Source of the DNA: Loripinus fragilis
Lineage: Eukaryota > Mollusca > Bivalvia > Lucinida > Lucinidae
DNA length: 64,000 bases
Assembly (NCBI GenBank): GCA_964019695.1
Contig: OZ026521.1
Location: 37,942,939-38,006,938 of the forward strand
Reading direction: 5' to 3'
A program made the translations under genes and the position numbers. Of the stretch, positions 17,108 to 31,600 are shown piece after piece (within the stretch, counting starts at the first letter, position 1; the number at the start of each line of letters is the position of its first letter). A model generated the notes under the pieces. That model saw only the letters and a program-made list of their open reading frames with translations, did no database searches and was not told the origin of the DNA.

Positions 17108-18060
17108 CTTAGAAGCAAGTTGAAATTTTGACATTTTCTCAATGTTCACCAAAATTCATGAAACTTACAGAAGTTATTGGAATCACCAACAGAAACATGC
17201 ATGTGAAATTTGAGGCAGTTTGAGAAGTTACAATTTTTGACTGAAACATGCAGACTGCAACATGGGACCCTCAAAATGGGATGAAATTTTATCATTTTCA
17301 CAATGTTCTCCAAAATTCATGAAACTTACAGAAATTATTAGAATCACCACCAGAAACATGCATGTGAAATTTGAGGCAGTTTGGAGAAGATACAATTTTT
17401 GATGGAAAATGCCGACAGCGCAGGACCTTCCAAACAGGATGAAATTTTGACATTTTCTCAATGTTCTCCAAAATTCATGAAACTTACAGAAGTTATTGGA
17501 ATCACCACAAGAAACCAGCATGTGAAATTTGCAGCAGTTTGGAAGTTACAATTTTTGACAGAAAAATGCTGACAGTGCCTGACCTTAGAAACAGTATGAA
17601 ATTTTGACATTTTCTCAATGTTCTCCAAAATTCATGAAATTTACAGAATTTATTGAAATCACCAACAGAAACATGCATGTGAAACTTGAGGCAGATTGTA
17701 GAAGTTACAATTCTTGATGGAAAATGCCGACAGCGTCGGACCTTCAAAACAGGATGAAATTTTGACATTTTCTCAATGTTCTCCAAAATTCATGAACATA
17801 CAGAATTTATTGGAATCACCACTAGAAACATGCATGTGAAATGTGAGGCAGTTTGGAGAAGTTACAATTTTTGACGGAAAATGCCGACAGCGCCGTACCT
17901 TCAAAACAGGATGAAATTTTGACATTTTCTCAATGTTCTCCAAAAATCATGAAACTTACAGAAGTTATTGGAATCACCACCAGAAATGCATGTTGCATGT
18001 GAAATTTGAGGCAGTTCAGAGAAGTTACAACTTTTGACAGAAAAATGCCTACAGCGCCGA
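17108..18060 (+). repeat. Array edge: diverged monomers
   Basis: The first six monomers depart most from the consensus. Examples are GAAACATGCAGACTGCAACA near 17,245, AATCACCAACAG variants, and AAATGCATGTTGCATGTG near 17,985. They do not belong to a recognisable higher-order unit, as expected for monomers at the border that are seldom homogenised. Confidence 0.75.
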
Positions 18061-21000
18061 GCCTTCAAATCAGGATGAAATTTTGACATTTACTCAATAT
18101 TCTCCAAAATTCATGAAACTTACAGGATTTATTGAGATCACCACCAGAAACATGCAGGTGAAATTTGAGGCAGTTTGGAGAAATTACAATTTTTGACAGA
18201 AAACGCCGATAGAACCGGACCTTAGAAACAGGATGAAATTTTGACATTATCTCAATGTTCTCCAAAATTCATGAAACTTACAGAAAGTATTGGAATCACC
18301 ACCAGAAACATGCATGTGAAATTTGAGGCAGTTTGGAGAAGTTACAATTTTTTTATGGAAAATGCCGACAGCGCCGGATCTTAAAAACAGTATGAAATTT
18401 TGACTTTTTCTCAATGTTCTCCGAAATTCAAGAAACTTACAGAAGTTATTGGAATCACCACTAGAAACATGTATGTGAAATTTGAGGCAGTTTGGAGAAG
18501 TTACAATTTTTGACAGAAAAATGCCTACAGCGCAGACCTTCCAAACAGGATTAAATTTTGACATTTTCTCAATGTTCTCCAAAATCCATGAAACTTACAG
18601 AAGTTATTGGAATCACCACCAGAAACATGCATGTTTAATTTGAGGCAGTTCGGAGAAGTTACAATTTTTGACAGAAAATGTTGACAGCGCCGGACCTTCA
18701 AAACGGGATGAAATTTTGACTTTTTCTCAATGTTCTCCAAAATTCATGAAACTTACAGAATTCATTGGAATTACCACTACAAACATGTATGTGAAATTTG
18801 AGGCAGTTTGGAGAAGTTACAATTTTTGACGGAAAAATGCCTACAGCGCCGGACCTTTAAAACAGGATGAAATTTAGACATGTTCTCAATGTTCTCCAAA
18901 ATTCATGAAACTTACAGAAGTTATTGGAATCACCACCAGAAACATGCATGTGAAATTTGAGGCAGTTCGGAGAAGTTACAATTTTTGACGGAAAAATGCC
19001 TACAGCGCCGAACCTTCAAAACAGGATGAAATTTTGACATTTTCTCAATGTTCTCCAAAATTTATGAAACTTACAGAAGTTATTGGAATCACCACCAGAA
19101 ACATGCATGTGAAATTTGAGGCAGTTCGGAGAAGATACAATTTTTGACGGAAAAATGCCTACAGCGCCGAACCTTCAAAACAGGATGAAATTTTGACATT
19201 TTCTCAATGTTCTCCAAAATTCATGAAACTTACTAAATTTATTGGAATCACCACTAGAAACATGCATGTGAAATTTGAGGCAGTTCAAAGAAGAAACAAT
19301 TTTTGACGGAAAAATGCCTACAGTGCCGAACCTTCAAAACAGGATGAAATTTTGACATTTTCTCAATGTTCTCCAAAATTCATGAAACTTACTAAATTCA
19401 TTGGAATCACCACTAGAAACATGCATGTGAAATTTGAGGCAGTTTGGAGAAGTTACAATTTTTGTTCGAAAATGCCGACAGCGCCGGACCTTCAAAACAC
19501 GATGAAATTTTGACATTTTCTCAATGTTCTCCAAAATTCATGAAACTTACAGATGTTATTGGAATCACCACCAGAAACATGCATGTGAAATTTGAGGCAG
19601 TTTGGAGAAGATACAATTTTTGATGGAAAATGCCGACAGCGCCGGACCTTCCAAACAGGATGAAATTTGACATTTTCTCAATGTTCTCCAAAATTCATGA
19701 AACTTACAGAATTTATTGGTATCACCACTAGAAGCATGCATGTGAAATTTGAGGCAGTTCGGAGAAGTTACAATTTTTGACAGAAAAAGTCGACAGCGCC
19801 GGACCTTAAAAACAGGATGAAATTTTGACTTTTTCTCAATGTTCTCCAAAATTCATGACACATACAGAATTTATTGGAATCACCACTAGAAACAAGCATG
19901 TGAAATTTGAGGCAGTTTGGAGAAGTTACAATATTTGATGGAAAATGCCAACCTTCCAAATAGGATAAAATTTTGACTTAATTTTCAATGTTCTCCAAAA
20001 TTCATGAAAGTTACAGAAGTTATTGGAATCACCACCAGAAACATGCATGTTTAATTTCAGGCAGTTCGGAGAAGTTACAATTTTTGACAGAAAATGTTGA
20101 CAGCGCCGGACATTCAAAACGGGATGAAATTTTGACTTTTTCTCAATGTTCTCCAAAATTCATGAAACTTACAGAATTCATTGGAATCACCACTACAAAC
20201 ATGTATGTGAAATTTGAGGCAGTTTGGAGAAGTTACAATTTTTGACGGAAAAATGCCTACAGCGCCGGACCTTTAAAACAGGATGAAATTTAGACATGTT
20301 CTCAATGTTCTACAAAATTCATGAAACTTACAAAAGTTATTGGAATCACCACCAGAAACATGCATGTGAAATTTGAGGCAGTTTGGAGAAGTTACAATTT
20401 TTGACGGAAAAATGCCAACAGCGCCGGACCTTCAAAACAGGATGAAATTTTGACATTTTCTCAATGTTCTCCAAAATTCATGACACTTACAGAATTTATT
20501 AAAATCACCACCAGAAACATGCATGTGAAATTTGAGGCAGTTTGGAGAAGTTACAATTTTTGACAGAAAAATGCCTACAGCGCCGGACCTTCAAAACAGG
20601 ATGAAATTTTGACATTTTCTCAATGTTCTCCAAAATTCATGAAACTTACAGAAGTTATTGGAATCACCACCAGAAACATGCATGTGAAATTTGAGGCAGC
20701 TTGGAGAAGTTACAATTTTTGATGGAAAATGCCCACAGCGTCGGACCTTCAAAACAGGATGAAATTTTGACATTTTCTCAATGTTCTCCAAAATTCATGA
20801 AACTTGCAGAATTTATTGGAATCACCACCAGAAACATGCATGTGAAATTTGAGGCAGTTCGGAGAAGTTACAATTTTTGACTGAAAAATGCCTACAGCGC
20901 CAGACCTTCGAAACAGGATGAAATTTAGACATTTTCTCAATGTTCTCCAAAATTCATGAAACTTACAGAAGTTATTGGAATCACCACCAGAAACATGCAT

Positions 21001-21540
21001 GTGAAATTTGAGGCAGTTTCGAGAAGTTACAATTTTGGACGGAAAAATGCCGACAGCGCCGGACCATCAAAACAGGATGAAATTTTGACATTTTCTCAAT
21101 GTTCTCTAAAATTCATGAAACTTACAGAATTCATTGGAATCACCACTAGAAACATGCATGTGAAATGTGAGACAGTTTGGAGAAGTTACAATTTTTGATT
21201 AGAAAATGCCGACAGCGCCAGACCTACAAAACAGGATGAAATTTTGACATTTTCTCAATGTTCTCCAAAATTCATGACACTTACAGAATTTATTGTAATC
21301 ACCAACAGAAACATGCATGTGAAATTTGAGGCAGTACAGAGGTGTTACAATTTTTGATGGAAAATGCTGACAGCGCCGGACCTTCAAAACAGGATGAAAT
21401 TTTGACATTTTCTCAATGTTCTCCAAAATTCATGAAACTTACAGAAGTTATTGGAATCACCACCAGAAACGTGCATGTGAAATTTGAGGCAGTTTGGAGA
21501 AGTTACAATTTTTGACGGAAAAATGCCTACAGCGCCGACC
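18060..21540 (+). repeat. 22-monomer higher-order repeat (about 3,478 bp), copy 1
   Basis: Variant monomers recur in the same order 3,478 bp later. Markers are GGATTTATTGAGATCACC (18,124 and 21,602), AATTTTTTTATGGAAAATGC, CATGTTTAATTT, AGAAGCATGCATG and a monomer with a deletion after AAAATGCCAACC (19,946 and 23,426). The spacing is 22 times the monomer. Only scattered base differences are seen in the compared stretches. Confidence 0.88.
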
Positions 21541-24500
21541 CTTCAAAATAGGATGAAATTTTGAGATTTACTCAATATTCTCCAAAATTCATGAAACTTA
21601 CAGGATTTATTGAGATCACCACCAGAAACATGCAGGTGAAATTTGAGGCAGTTTGGAGAAATTACAATTTTTGACAGAAAACGCCGATAGCACCGGACCT
21701 TAGAAACAGGATGAAATTTTGACATTATCTCAATGTTCTCCAAAATTCATGAAACTTACAGAAAGTATTGGAATCACCACCAGAAACATGCATGTGAAAC
21801 TTGAGGCAGTTCGGAGAAGTTACAATTTTTGATGGAAAAATGCTGACAGCGCCCAACCTTCAAAACACGATGAAATTTTGACATTTACTCAATGTTCTCC
21901 AAAATTCATGAAACTTACAGAATTTATTGGAATCACCATCAGAAACATGCATGTGAAATTTGAGGCAGTTTGGAGAAGTTACAATTTTTTTATGGAAAAT
22001 GCCGACAGCGCCGGATCTTAAAAACAGTATGAAATTTTGACTTTTTCTCAATGTTCTCCGAAATTCAAGAAACTTACAGAAGTTATTGGAATCACCACTA
22101 GAAACATGTATGTGAAATTTGAGGCAGTTTGGAGAAGTTACAATTTTTGACAGAAAAATGCCTACAGCGCAGACCTTCCAAACAGGATTAAATTTTGACA
22201 TTTTCTCAATGTTCTCCAAAATCCATGAAACTTACAGAAGTTATTGGAATCACCACCAGAAACATGCATGTTTAATTTGAGGCAGTTCGGAGAAGTTACA
22301 ATTTTTGACAGAAAATGTTGACAGCGCCGGACCTTCAAAACGAGATGAAATTTTGACTTTTTCTCAATGTTCTCCAAAATTCATGAAACTTACAGAATTC
22401 ATTGGAATCACCACTACAAACATGTATGTGAAATTTGAGGCAGTTTGGAGAAGTTGCAATTTTTGACGGAAAAATGCCTACAGCGCCGGACCTTTAAAAC
22501 AGGATGAAATTTAGACATGTTCTCAATGTTCTCCAAAATTCATGAAACTTACAGAAGTTATTGGAATCACCACCTGAAACATGCATGTGAAATTTGAGGC
22601 AGTTCGGAGAAGTTACAATTTTTGACGGAAAAATGCCTACAGCGCCGCACCTTCAAAACAGGATGAAATTTTGACATTTTCTCAATGTTCTCCAAAATTC
22701 ATGAAACTTACAGAAGTTATTGGAATCACCACCAGAAACATGCATGTGAAATTTGAGGCAGTTCGGAGAAGATACAATTTTTGACGGAAAAATGCCTACA
22801 GCGCCGAACCTTCAAAACAGGATGAAATTTTGACATTTTCTCAATGTTCTCCAAAATTCATGAAACTTACTAAATTCATTGGAATCACCACTAGAAACAT
22901 GCATGTGAAATTTGAGGCAGTTTGGAGAAGTTACAATTTTTGTTGGAAAATGCCGACAGCGCCGGACCTTCAAAACAGGATGAAATTTTGACATTTTCTC
23001 AATGTTCTCCAAAATTCATGAAACTTACAGATGTTATTGGAATCACCACCAGAAACATGCATGTGAAATTTGAGGCAGTTTGGAGAAGATACAATTTTTG
23101 ATGGAAAATGCCGACAGCGCCGGACCTTCCAAACAGGATGAAATTTGACATTTTCTCAATGTTCTCCAAAATTCATGAAACTTACAGAATTTATTGGTAT
23201 CACCACTAGAAGCATGCATGTGAAATTTGAGGCAGTTCGGAGAAGTTACAATTTTTGACAGAAAAAGTCGACAGCGCCGGACCTTAAAAACAGGATGAAA
23301 TTTTGACTTTTTCTCAATGTTCTCCAAAATTCATGACACATACAGAATTTATTGGAATCACCACTAGAAACAAGCATGTGAAATTTGAGGCAGTTTGGAG
23401 AAGTTACAATTTTTGATGGAAAATGCCAACCTTCCAAATAGGATAAAATTTTGACTTAATTTTCAATGTTCTCCAAAATTCATGAAAGTTACAGAAGTTA
23501 TTGGAATCACCACCAGAAACATGCATGTTTAATTTGAGGCAGTTCGGAGAAGTTACAATTTTTGACAGAAAATGTTGACAGCGCCGGACCTTCAAAACGG
23601 GATGAAATTTTGACTTTTTCTCAATGTTCTCCAAAATTCATGAAACTTACAGAATTCATTGGAATCACCACTACAAACATGTATGTGAAATTTGAGGCAG
23701 TTTGGAGAAGTTACAATTTTTGATGGAAAAATGCCTACAGCGCCGGACCTTTAAAACAGGATGAAATTTAGACATGTTCTCAATGTTCTACAAAATTCAT
23801 GAAACTTACAAAAGTTATTGGAATCACCACCAGAAACATGCATGTGAAATTTGAGGCAGTTTGGAGAAGTTACAATTTTTGACGGAAAAATGCCAACAGC
23901 GCCGGACCTTCAAAACAGGATGAAATTTTGACATTTTCTCAATGTTCTCCAAAATTCATGACACTTACAGAATTTATTAAAATCACCACCAGAAACATGC
24001 ATGTGAAATTTGAGGCAGTTTGGAGAAGTTACAATTTTTGACAGAAAAATGCCTACAGCGCCGGACCTTCAAAACAGGATGAAATTTTGACATTTTCTCA
24101 ATGTTCTCCAAAATTCATGAAACTTACAGAAGTTATTGGAATCACCACCAGAAACATGCATGTGAAATTTGAGGCAGCTTGGAGAAGTTACAATTTTTGA
24201 TGGAAAATGCCCACAGCGTCGGACCTTCAAAACAGGATGAAATTTTGACATTTTCTCAATGTTCTCCAAAATTCATGAAACTTGCAGAATTTATTGGAAT
24301 CACCACCAGAAACATGCATGTGAAATTTGAGGCAGTTCGGAGAAGTTACAATTTTTGACTGAAAAATGCCTACAGCGCCAGACCTTCGAAACAGGATGAA
24401 ATTTAGACATTTTCTCAATGTTCTCCAAAATTCATGAAACTTACAGAAGTTATTGGAATCACCACCAGAAACATGCATGTGAAATTTGAGGCAGTTTCGA

Positions 24501-25025
24501 GAAGTTACAATTTTGGACGGAAAAATGCCGACAGCGCCGGACCATCAAAACAGGATGAAATTTTGACATTTTCTCAATGTTCTCTAAAATTCATGAAACT
24601 TACAGAATTCATTGGAATCACCACTAGAAACATGCATGTGAAATGTGAGACAGTTTGGAGAAGTTACAATTTTTGATTAGAAAATGCCGACAGCGCCAGA
24701 CCTTCAAAACAGGATGAAATTTTGACATTTTCTCAATGTTCTCCAAAATTCATGACACTTACAGAATTTATTGTAATCACCAACAGAAACATGCATGTGA
24801 AATTTGAGGCAGTACAGAGGTGTAACAATTTTTGATGGAAAATGCTGACAGCGCCGGACCTTCAAAACAGGATGAAATTTTGACATTTTCTCAATGTTCT
24901 CCAAAATTCATGAAACTTACAGAAGTTATTGGAATCACCACCAGAAACGTGCATGTGAAATTTGAGGCAGTTTGGAGAAGTTACAATTTTTGATGGAAAA
25001 ATGCCTACAGCGCCGACCCTTCAAA
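21540..25025 (+). repeat. 22-monomer higher-order repeat, copy 2
   Basis: Same monomer order as 18,060-21,540. It has one extra monomer near 21,790-21,950, lying between GAAAGTATTGG and the AATTTTTTTATGG marker, and lacks one present in copy 1 near 19,175-19,335, so total length is unchanged. Correspondence ends near 25,025, where a third copy would have to start with ATTTACTCAATATTC but does not. Confidence 0.88.
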
Positions 25026-25099
25026 ATAGGATGAAATTTTGAGATTTTCTCAATGTTCTCCAAAATTCATGACACTTACAGAATTTATTGAAATCACCA

Positions 25100-28000
25100 C
25101 CAGAAACATGCATGTGAAATTTGAGGCAGTTTGGAGAAGTTACAATTTTTGACAGAAAAATGCCTAAAGCGCCGGACCTTCAAAACAGGATGAAATTTTG
25201 AAATTTTCTCAATGTTCTCCACAATTTATGAAACTTACAGAAGTTATTGGAATCACCACCAGAAACATGCATGTGAAATTTGAGGCGGTTCGGAGAAGTT
25301 ACAATTTTTTATGGAAAAACGCCTACAGCGCCGAACCTTCAAAACAGGATGAAATTTTGACATTTTCTCAATGTTCTCCAAAATTCATGACACTTACAGA
25401 ATTTATTGGAATCACCACCAGAAACATGCATGTGAAATTTGAGGCAGTTCGGAGAAGTTACAATTTTTGATGGAAAATGCCGACAGCGCCGGACCTTCAA
25501 AACAGGATGAAATTTTGACATTTTCTCAATGTTTTCCAAAAATTATGTAACTTACAAAATTTATTGGAATCACCACCAGAAACATGCATGTGAAATTTGA
25601 GGCAGTTCGGAGAAGTTACAATTTTTGAAGGAAAAATGCCTACAGCGCCGGACCTATAAAACAGGATGAAATTTAGACATTTTCTCATGTTCTCCAAAAT
25701 TCATGAAACTTACAGAAGTTATTGGAATCACCACCAGAAACATGCATGTGAAATTTGAGGCAGTTTGGAAAAGTTACAATTTTCGACGGAAAAATGCCGA
25801 CAGCGCCGGACCTTCAAAACAGGATGAAATTTTGACATTTTCTCAATGTTCTCCAAAATTCATGACACTTACAGAATTTATTGAAATCACCACCAGAAAC
25901 ATGCATGTGAAATTTGAGGCAGTTTGGAGAAGTTACAATTTTTGACAGAAAAATGCCTACAGCGCCAGACCTTCAAACACGATGAAATTTTGAGATTTTC
26001 TCAATGTTCTCCAAAATTCATGAAGCTTACAGAAGTTATTGGAATTACCACCAGAAACATGCATATGAAATTTGAGGCAGTTCAGAGAAGTTACAATTTT
26101 TGATGGAAAATGCCAACAGCGCCGGACCTTCAAAACAGGATGAAATTTTGACATTTTCTCAATGTTCTCCAAAATTCATGAAGCTTACAGAAGTTATTGG
26201 AATCACCACCAGAAACATGCATGTAAAATTTGAGGCAGTTCAGAGAAGTTACAATTTTTGACTGAAAAATGCCTACAGCGCAGGACCTTCAAAACAGGAT
26301 GTAATTTCGACATTTTCTCAATGTTCTCCAAAATTCATGACACTTACAGAATTTATTGTAATCACCAACAGAAACATGCATGTGAAATTTGAGGCAGTAC
26401 AGAGGTGTTACAATTTTTGATGGAAAATGCCAACAGCGCCGGACCTTCAAAACAGGATGAAATTTTGACATTTTCTCAATGTTCTCCAAAATTCATGAAA
26501 CTTACAGAATGTATTGGAATCACCACCAGAAACAAGCATGTGAAATTTGAGGCAGTTGGGAGAAGTTACAATTTTTGACGGAAAAATGCCTACAGCGCCA
26601 GACCTTTAGAACAGGATGAAATTCTGACATTTTCTCAATGTTCTCCAAAATTCATAAAACTTACAGAATTGATTGGATCACCACCAGAAACATGCATGTG
26701 AAATTTGAGGCAGTTCGGAGAAGTTACAATTTTTGATGGAAAAATGCCTACAGCGCCGGACCTTAAAAACAGTATGAAATTTAGCCATTTTCTCAATGTT
26801 CTCTAAAATTCATGAAACTTACAGAATTTATTGAAATCACTACTAGAAACATGCATGTGAAATTTGAGGCAGTTTGGAGGTTACAATATTTGACAGAAAA
26901 ATGCTGACAGCGCTGGACCTATAAAACAGTATGAAATTTTGACATTTTCTCAGTGTTCTCCAAAATTCATGAAACTTACAGAAGTTATTGGAATCACCAC
27001 CAGAAACATGCATGTGAAATTTGAGGCAGTTTGGAGAAGTTACAATTTTTGACAGAAAAATGCCTACAGCGCCGGACCTTCAAAACAGGATGAAATTTTG
27101 AGATTTTCTCAATGTTCTCCACAATTCATGAAACTTACAGAAGTTATTGGAATCACCACCAGAAACATGCTTGTGAAATTTGAGGCGGTTCGGAGAAGTT
27201 ACAATTTTTTAGGGAAAAACGCCTACAGCGCCGGACCTTCAAAACAGGATGAAATTTTGACATTTTCTCAATGTTCTCCAAAATTCATGACACTTACAGA
27301 ATTTATTGGAATCACCACCAGAAACATGCATGTGAAATTTGAGGCAGTTCGGAGAAGTTACAATTTTTGATGGAAAATGCCGACAGCACCGGACCTTCAA
27401 AACAGGATGAAATTTTGACATTTTCTCAATGTTCTCCAAAATTCATGAAACTTACAAAATTTATTGGAATCACCACCAGAAACATGCATGTGAAATTTGA
27501 GGCAGTTCGGAGAAGTTACAATTTTTGATGGAAAAATGCCTACAGCGCCGGACCTATAAAACAGAATGAAATTTAGACATTTTCTCATGTTCTCCAAAAT
27601 TCATGAAACTTACAGAAGTTATTGGAATCACCACCAGAAACATGCATGTGAAATTTGAGGCAGTTTGGAGAAGTCACAATTTTCGACAGAAAAATGCCGA
27701 CAGAACCGGACCTTCAAAACAGGATGAAATTTTGACATTTTTTCAATGTTCTCCAAAATTCATGAAACTTACAGAATTTATTGGAATCACCACCAAGAAC
27801 ATGCATGTGAAATTTGAGGCAGTTCGGAGAAGTTACAATTTTTGACGGAAAAATGCCTACAGCGCCGGACCTTTAAAACAGGATGAAATTTAGACATTTT
27901 CTCAATGGTTCTCCAAAATTCATGAAACTTACAGAAGTTATTGGAATCACCACCAGAAACATGCATGTGAAATTTGAGGCAGTTTGGAAAAGTTACAATT

Positions 28001-28500
28001 TTCGAAGGAAAAATGCCTACAGCGCCGGACCTTCAAAACAGGATGAAATTTTGACATTTTCTCAATGTTCTCCAAAATTCATGACACTTACAGAATTTAT
28101 TGAAATCACCACCAGAAACATGCATGTGAAATTTGAGGCAGTTTGGAGAAGTTACAATTTTTGACGGAAAAATGCCTACAGCGCCGAGCCTTCAGAACAG
28201 GATGAAATTTTGAGATTTTCTCAATGTTCTCCAAAATTCATGAAACTTACAGTAGTTATTGGAATCACCACCAGAAACATGCATGTGAAATTTGAGGCAG
28301 TTCAGAGAAGTAACAATTTTTGATTGAAAATGCCGACACCGCCTGACCTTCAAAACAGGATGAAATTTTGACATTTTCTCAATGTTCTCCAAAATTCATG
28401 AAACTTACAGAATTTATTGTCATCACCACCAGAAACATGCATGTGAAATTTGAGGCATTTCCGAGAAGTTACAATTTTGGACGGAAAAATGCCTACAGCG
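25100..28500 (+). repeat. 12-monomer (about 1,900-bp) higher-order domain
   Basis: Markers repeat 1,900 bp apart: CTCCACAATT (25,216 and 27,116), GAGGCGGTTCGG, an AATTTTTTA / GGGAAAAACGCC monomer and a CTCATGTTCTCC deletion (25,686 and 27,586). The second copy is incomplete, and after about 27,700 the order changes, with a second similar block 14 monomers away. Confidence 0.75.
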
Positions 28501-28689
28501 CTGAGCCTTCAAAACAGGATGAAATTTTGACATTTTCTCAATGTTCTCCAAAATTCATAAAACTTACAGAATTTATTGGAATCACCACCAGAAACATGCA
28601 TGTGAAATTTGAGGCAGTTCGGAGAAGTTACAATTTTTGATGGAAAAATGCCTACAGCGCCGGACCTTAAAAACAGTATGAAATTTAGA

Positions 28690-31600
28690 CATTTTCTCAA
28701 TGTTCTCCAAAATTCATGAAACTTACAGAATTCATTGGAATCACCACTAGAAACATGCATGTGAAATGTGAGGCAGTTCGGAGAAGTTACAATTTTTGAT
28801 GGAAAAATGCCTACAGCGCCAGACCTTAAAAACAGTATGAAATTTAGCCATTTTCTCAATGTTCTCTAAAATTCATGAAACTTACAGAATTTATTGAAAT
28901 CACCACTAGAAACATGCATGTGAAATTTGAGGCAGTTCGGAGGTTACAATTTTTGACTGAAAAATGCTGACAGCGCTGGACCTTCAAAACAGGTTGAAAT
29001 TTTGACATTTTCTCAGTGTTCTCCAAAATTCATGAAACTTACAGAAGTTATTGGAATCACCACCAGAAACATGCATGTGAAATTTGAGGCAGTTCGGACA
29101 AGTTACAATTTTTGACGGAAAAATGCCTACAGCGCCGGACCTTTAAAACAGGATGAAATTGAGACATTTTCTCAATGTTCTCCAAAATTCATGAAACTTA
29201 CAGAAGTTATTGGAATCACCACCAGAAACATGCATGTGAAATTTGAGGCAGTTTCGAGAAGTTACAATTTTCGACAGAAAAATGCCGACAGCACCTGACC
29301 TTCAAAACAGGATGAAATTTTGACATTTCTCAATGTTCTCCAAAATTCATGACACTTACAGAATTTATTGAAATCACCACCAGAAACATGCATGTGAAAT
29401 TTGAGGCAGTTTGGAGAAGTTACAATTTTTGACGGAAAAATGCCTACAGCGCCGGACTTCAAAACCGGATGAAATTTTGACATTTTCTCAATGTTCTCCA
29501 AAATTCATGACACTTACAGAATTTATTGAAATCACCATCAGAAACATGCATGTGAAATTTGAGGCAGTTTGGAGAAGTTACAATTTTTGACAGAAAAATG
29601 CCTACAGCGCCGATCCTTCAAAATTGGATAAAATTTTGACATTTTCTCAATGTTCTCCAAAATTCATGAAACTTACAGAAGTTATTGGAATCACCACCAG
29701 AAACATGCATGTGAAATTTGAGGCAGTTTGGAGAAGTTACTATTTTTTACGGAAAAATGCCTACAGTGCCGAACCTTAAAAACTGGATGAAATTTAGACA
29801 TTTTCTCAATGTTCTCCAAAATTCATGAAACTTACAGAAGTTATTGGAATCACCACCAGAAACATGCATGTGAAATTTGAGGCAGTTCAGAGAAGTTACA
29901 ATTTTTGATGGAAAATGCCGACAGTGCCGGACCTTCAAAACAGGATGAAATCATGAGATTTTCTCAATGTTCTCCAAAATTCATAAAACTTCCAGAATTT
30001 ATTGGAATCACCACCAGAAACATGCATGTGAAATTTGAGGCAGTTCGGAGAAGTTACAATTTTTGACAGAAAAATGTCTACAGCGCCGGACCTTCAAAAC
30101 AGGATGAAATTTTGACATTTTCTCAATGTTCTCCAAAATTCATAAAACTTCCAGAATTTATTGGAATCACCACCAGAAACATGCATGTGAAATTTGAGGC
30201 AGTTCGGAGAAGTTACAATTTTTGATGGAAAATGCCTACAGCGCCGGACCTTAAAAACAGTATGAAATTTAGACATTTTCTCAATGTTCTCCAAAATTCA
30301 TGAAACTTACAGAATTTATTGAAATCACGACCAGAAACATGCATGTGAAATTTGAGGCAGTTCGGAGGTTTGAATTTTTGACAGAAAAATGCTGACAGCG
30401 CTGGACCTTCAAAACAGGATGAAATTTTGACATTTTCTCAATGTTCTCCAAAATTCATGAAACTTACAGAATTTATTGGAATCACCACCAGAAACATGCA
30501 TGTGAAATTTGAGGCAGTTTGGAGAAGTTACAATTTTTGATGGAAAAATGCCTACAGCGCCGGACCTTCACAATTGGATGAAATTTTGACATTTTCTCAA
30601 TGTTCTCCAAAATTCATGAAACTTACAGAAGTTATTGGAATCACCACCAGAAACATGCATGTGAAATTTGAGGCAGTTCGGACAAGTTACAATTTTTGAC
30701 GGAAAAATGCCTACAGCGCCGGACCTTTAAAACAGGATGAAATTGAGACATTTTCTCAATGTTCTCCAAAATTCATGAAACTTACAGAAGTTATTGGAAT
30801 CACCACCAGAAACATGCATGTGAAATTTGAGGCAGTTTCGAGAAGTTACAATTTTCGACAGAAAAATGCCGACAGCACCTGACCTTCAAAACAGGATGAA
30901 ATTTTGACATTTTCTCAATGTTCTCCAAAATTCATGACACTTACAGAATATATTGAAATCACCACCAGAAACATGCATGTGAAATTTGAGGCAGTTTGGA
31001 GAAGTTACAATTTTCGACGGAAAAATGCCTACAGCGACCTTTAAAACAGTATGAAATTTAGACATTTTCTCAATGTTCTCCAAAATTCATGAAACTTACA
31101 GAAGTTATTGGAATCACCATCAGAAACATGCATGTGAAATTTGAGGCAGTTTGGAGAAGTTACAATTTTTGACGGAAAAATGCCTACAGCGCCGGACCTT
31201 CAAAACAGGATGAAATTTTGAGATTTTCTCAATGATCTCCAAAATTCATGACACTTACAGAATTTATTGAAATCACCACCAGAAACATGCATGTGAAATT
31301 TGAGGCAGTTTGGAGAAATTACAATTTTTGACAGAAAAATGCCTACAGCGCCGGACCTTCAAAACAGGATGAAATTTTGAGATTTTCTCAATGTTCTCCA
31401 AAATTCATGAAACTTACAGAAGTTATTGGAATCACCACCAGAAACATGCATGTGAAATTTGAGGCAGATCGGAGAAGTTACAATTTTTGATGGAAAATGC
31501 CTACAGCGCCGGACCTTCAAAACAGGATGAAATTTTGACATTTTTTCAATGTTCTCCAAAATTCATGAAACTTACAGAATTTATTGGAATCACCACCAGA

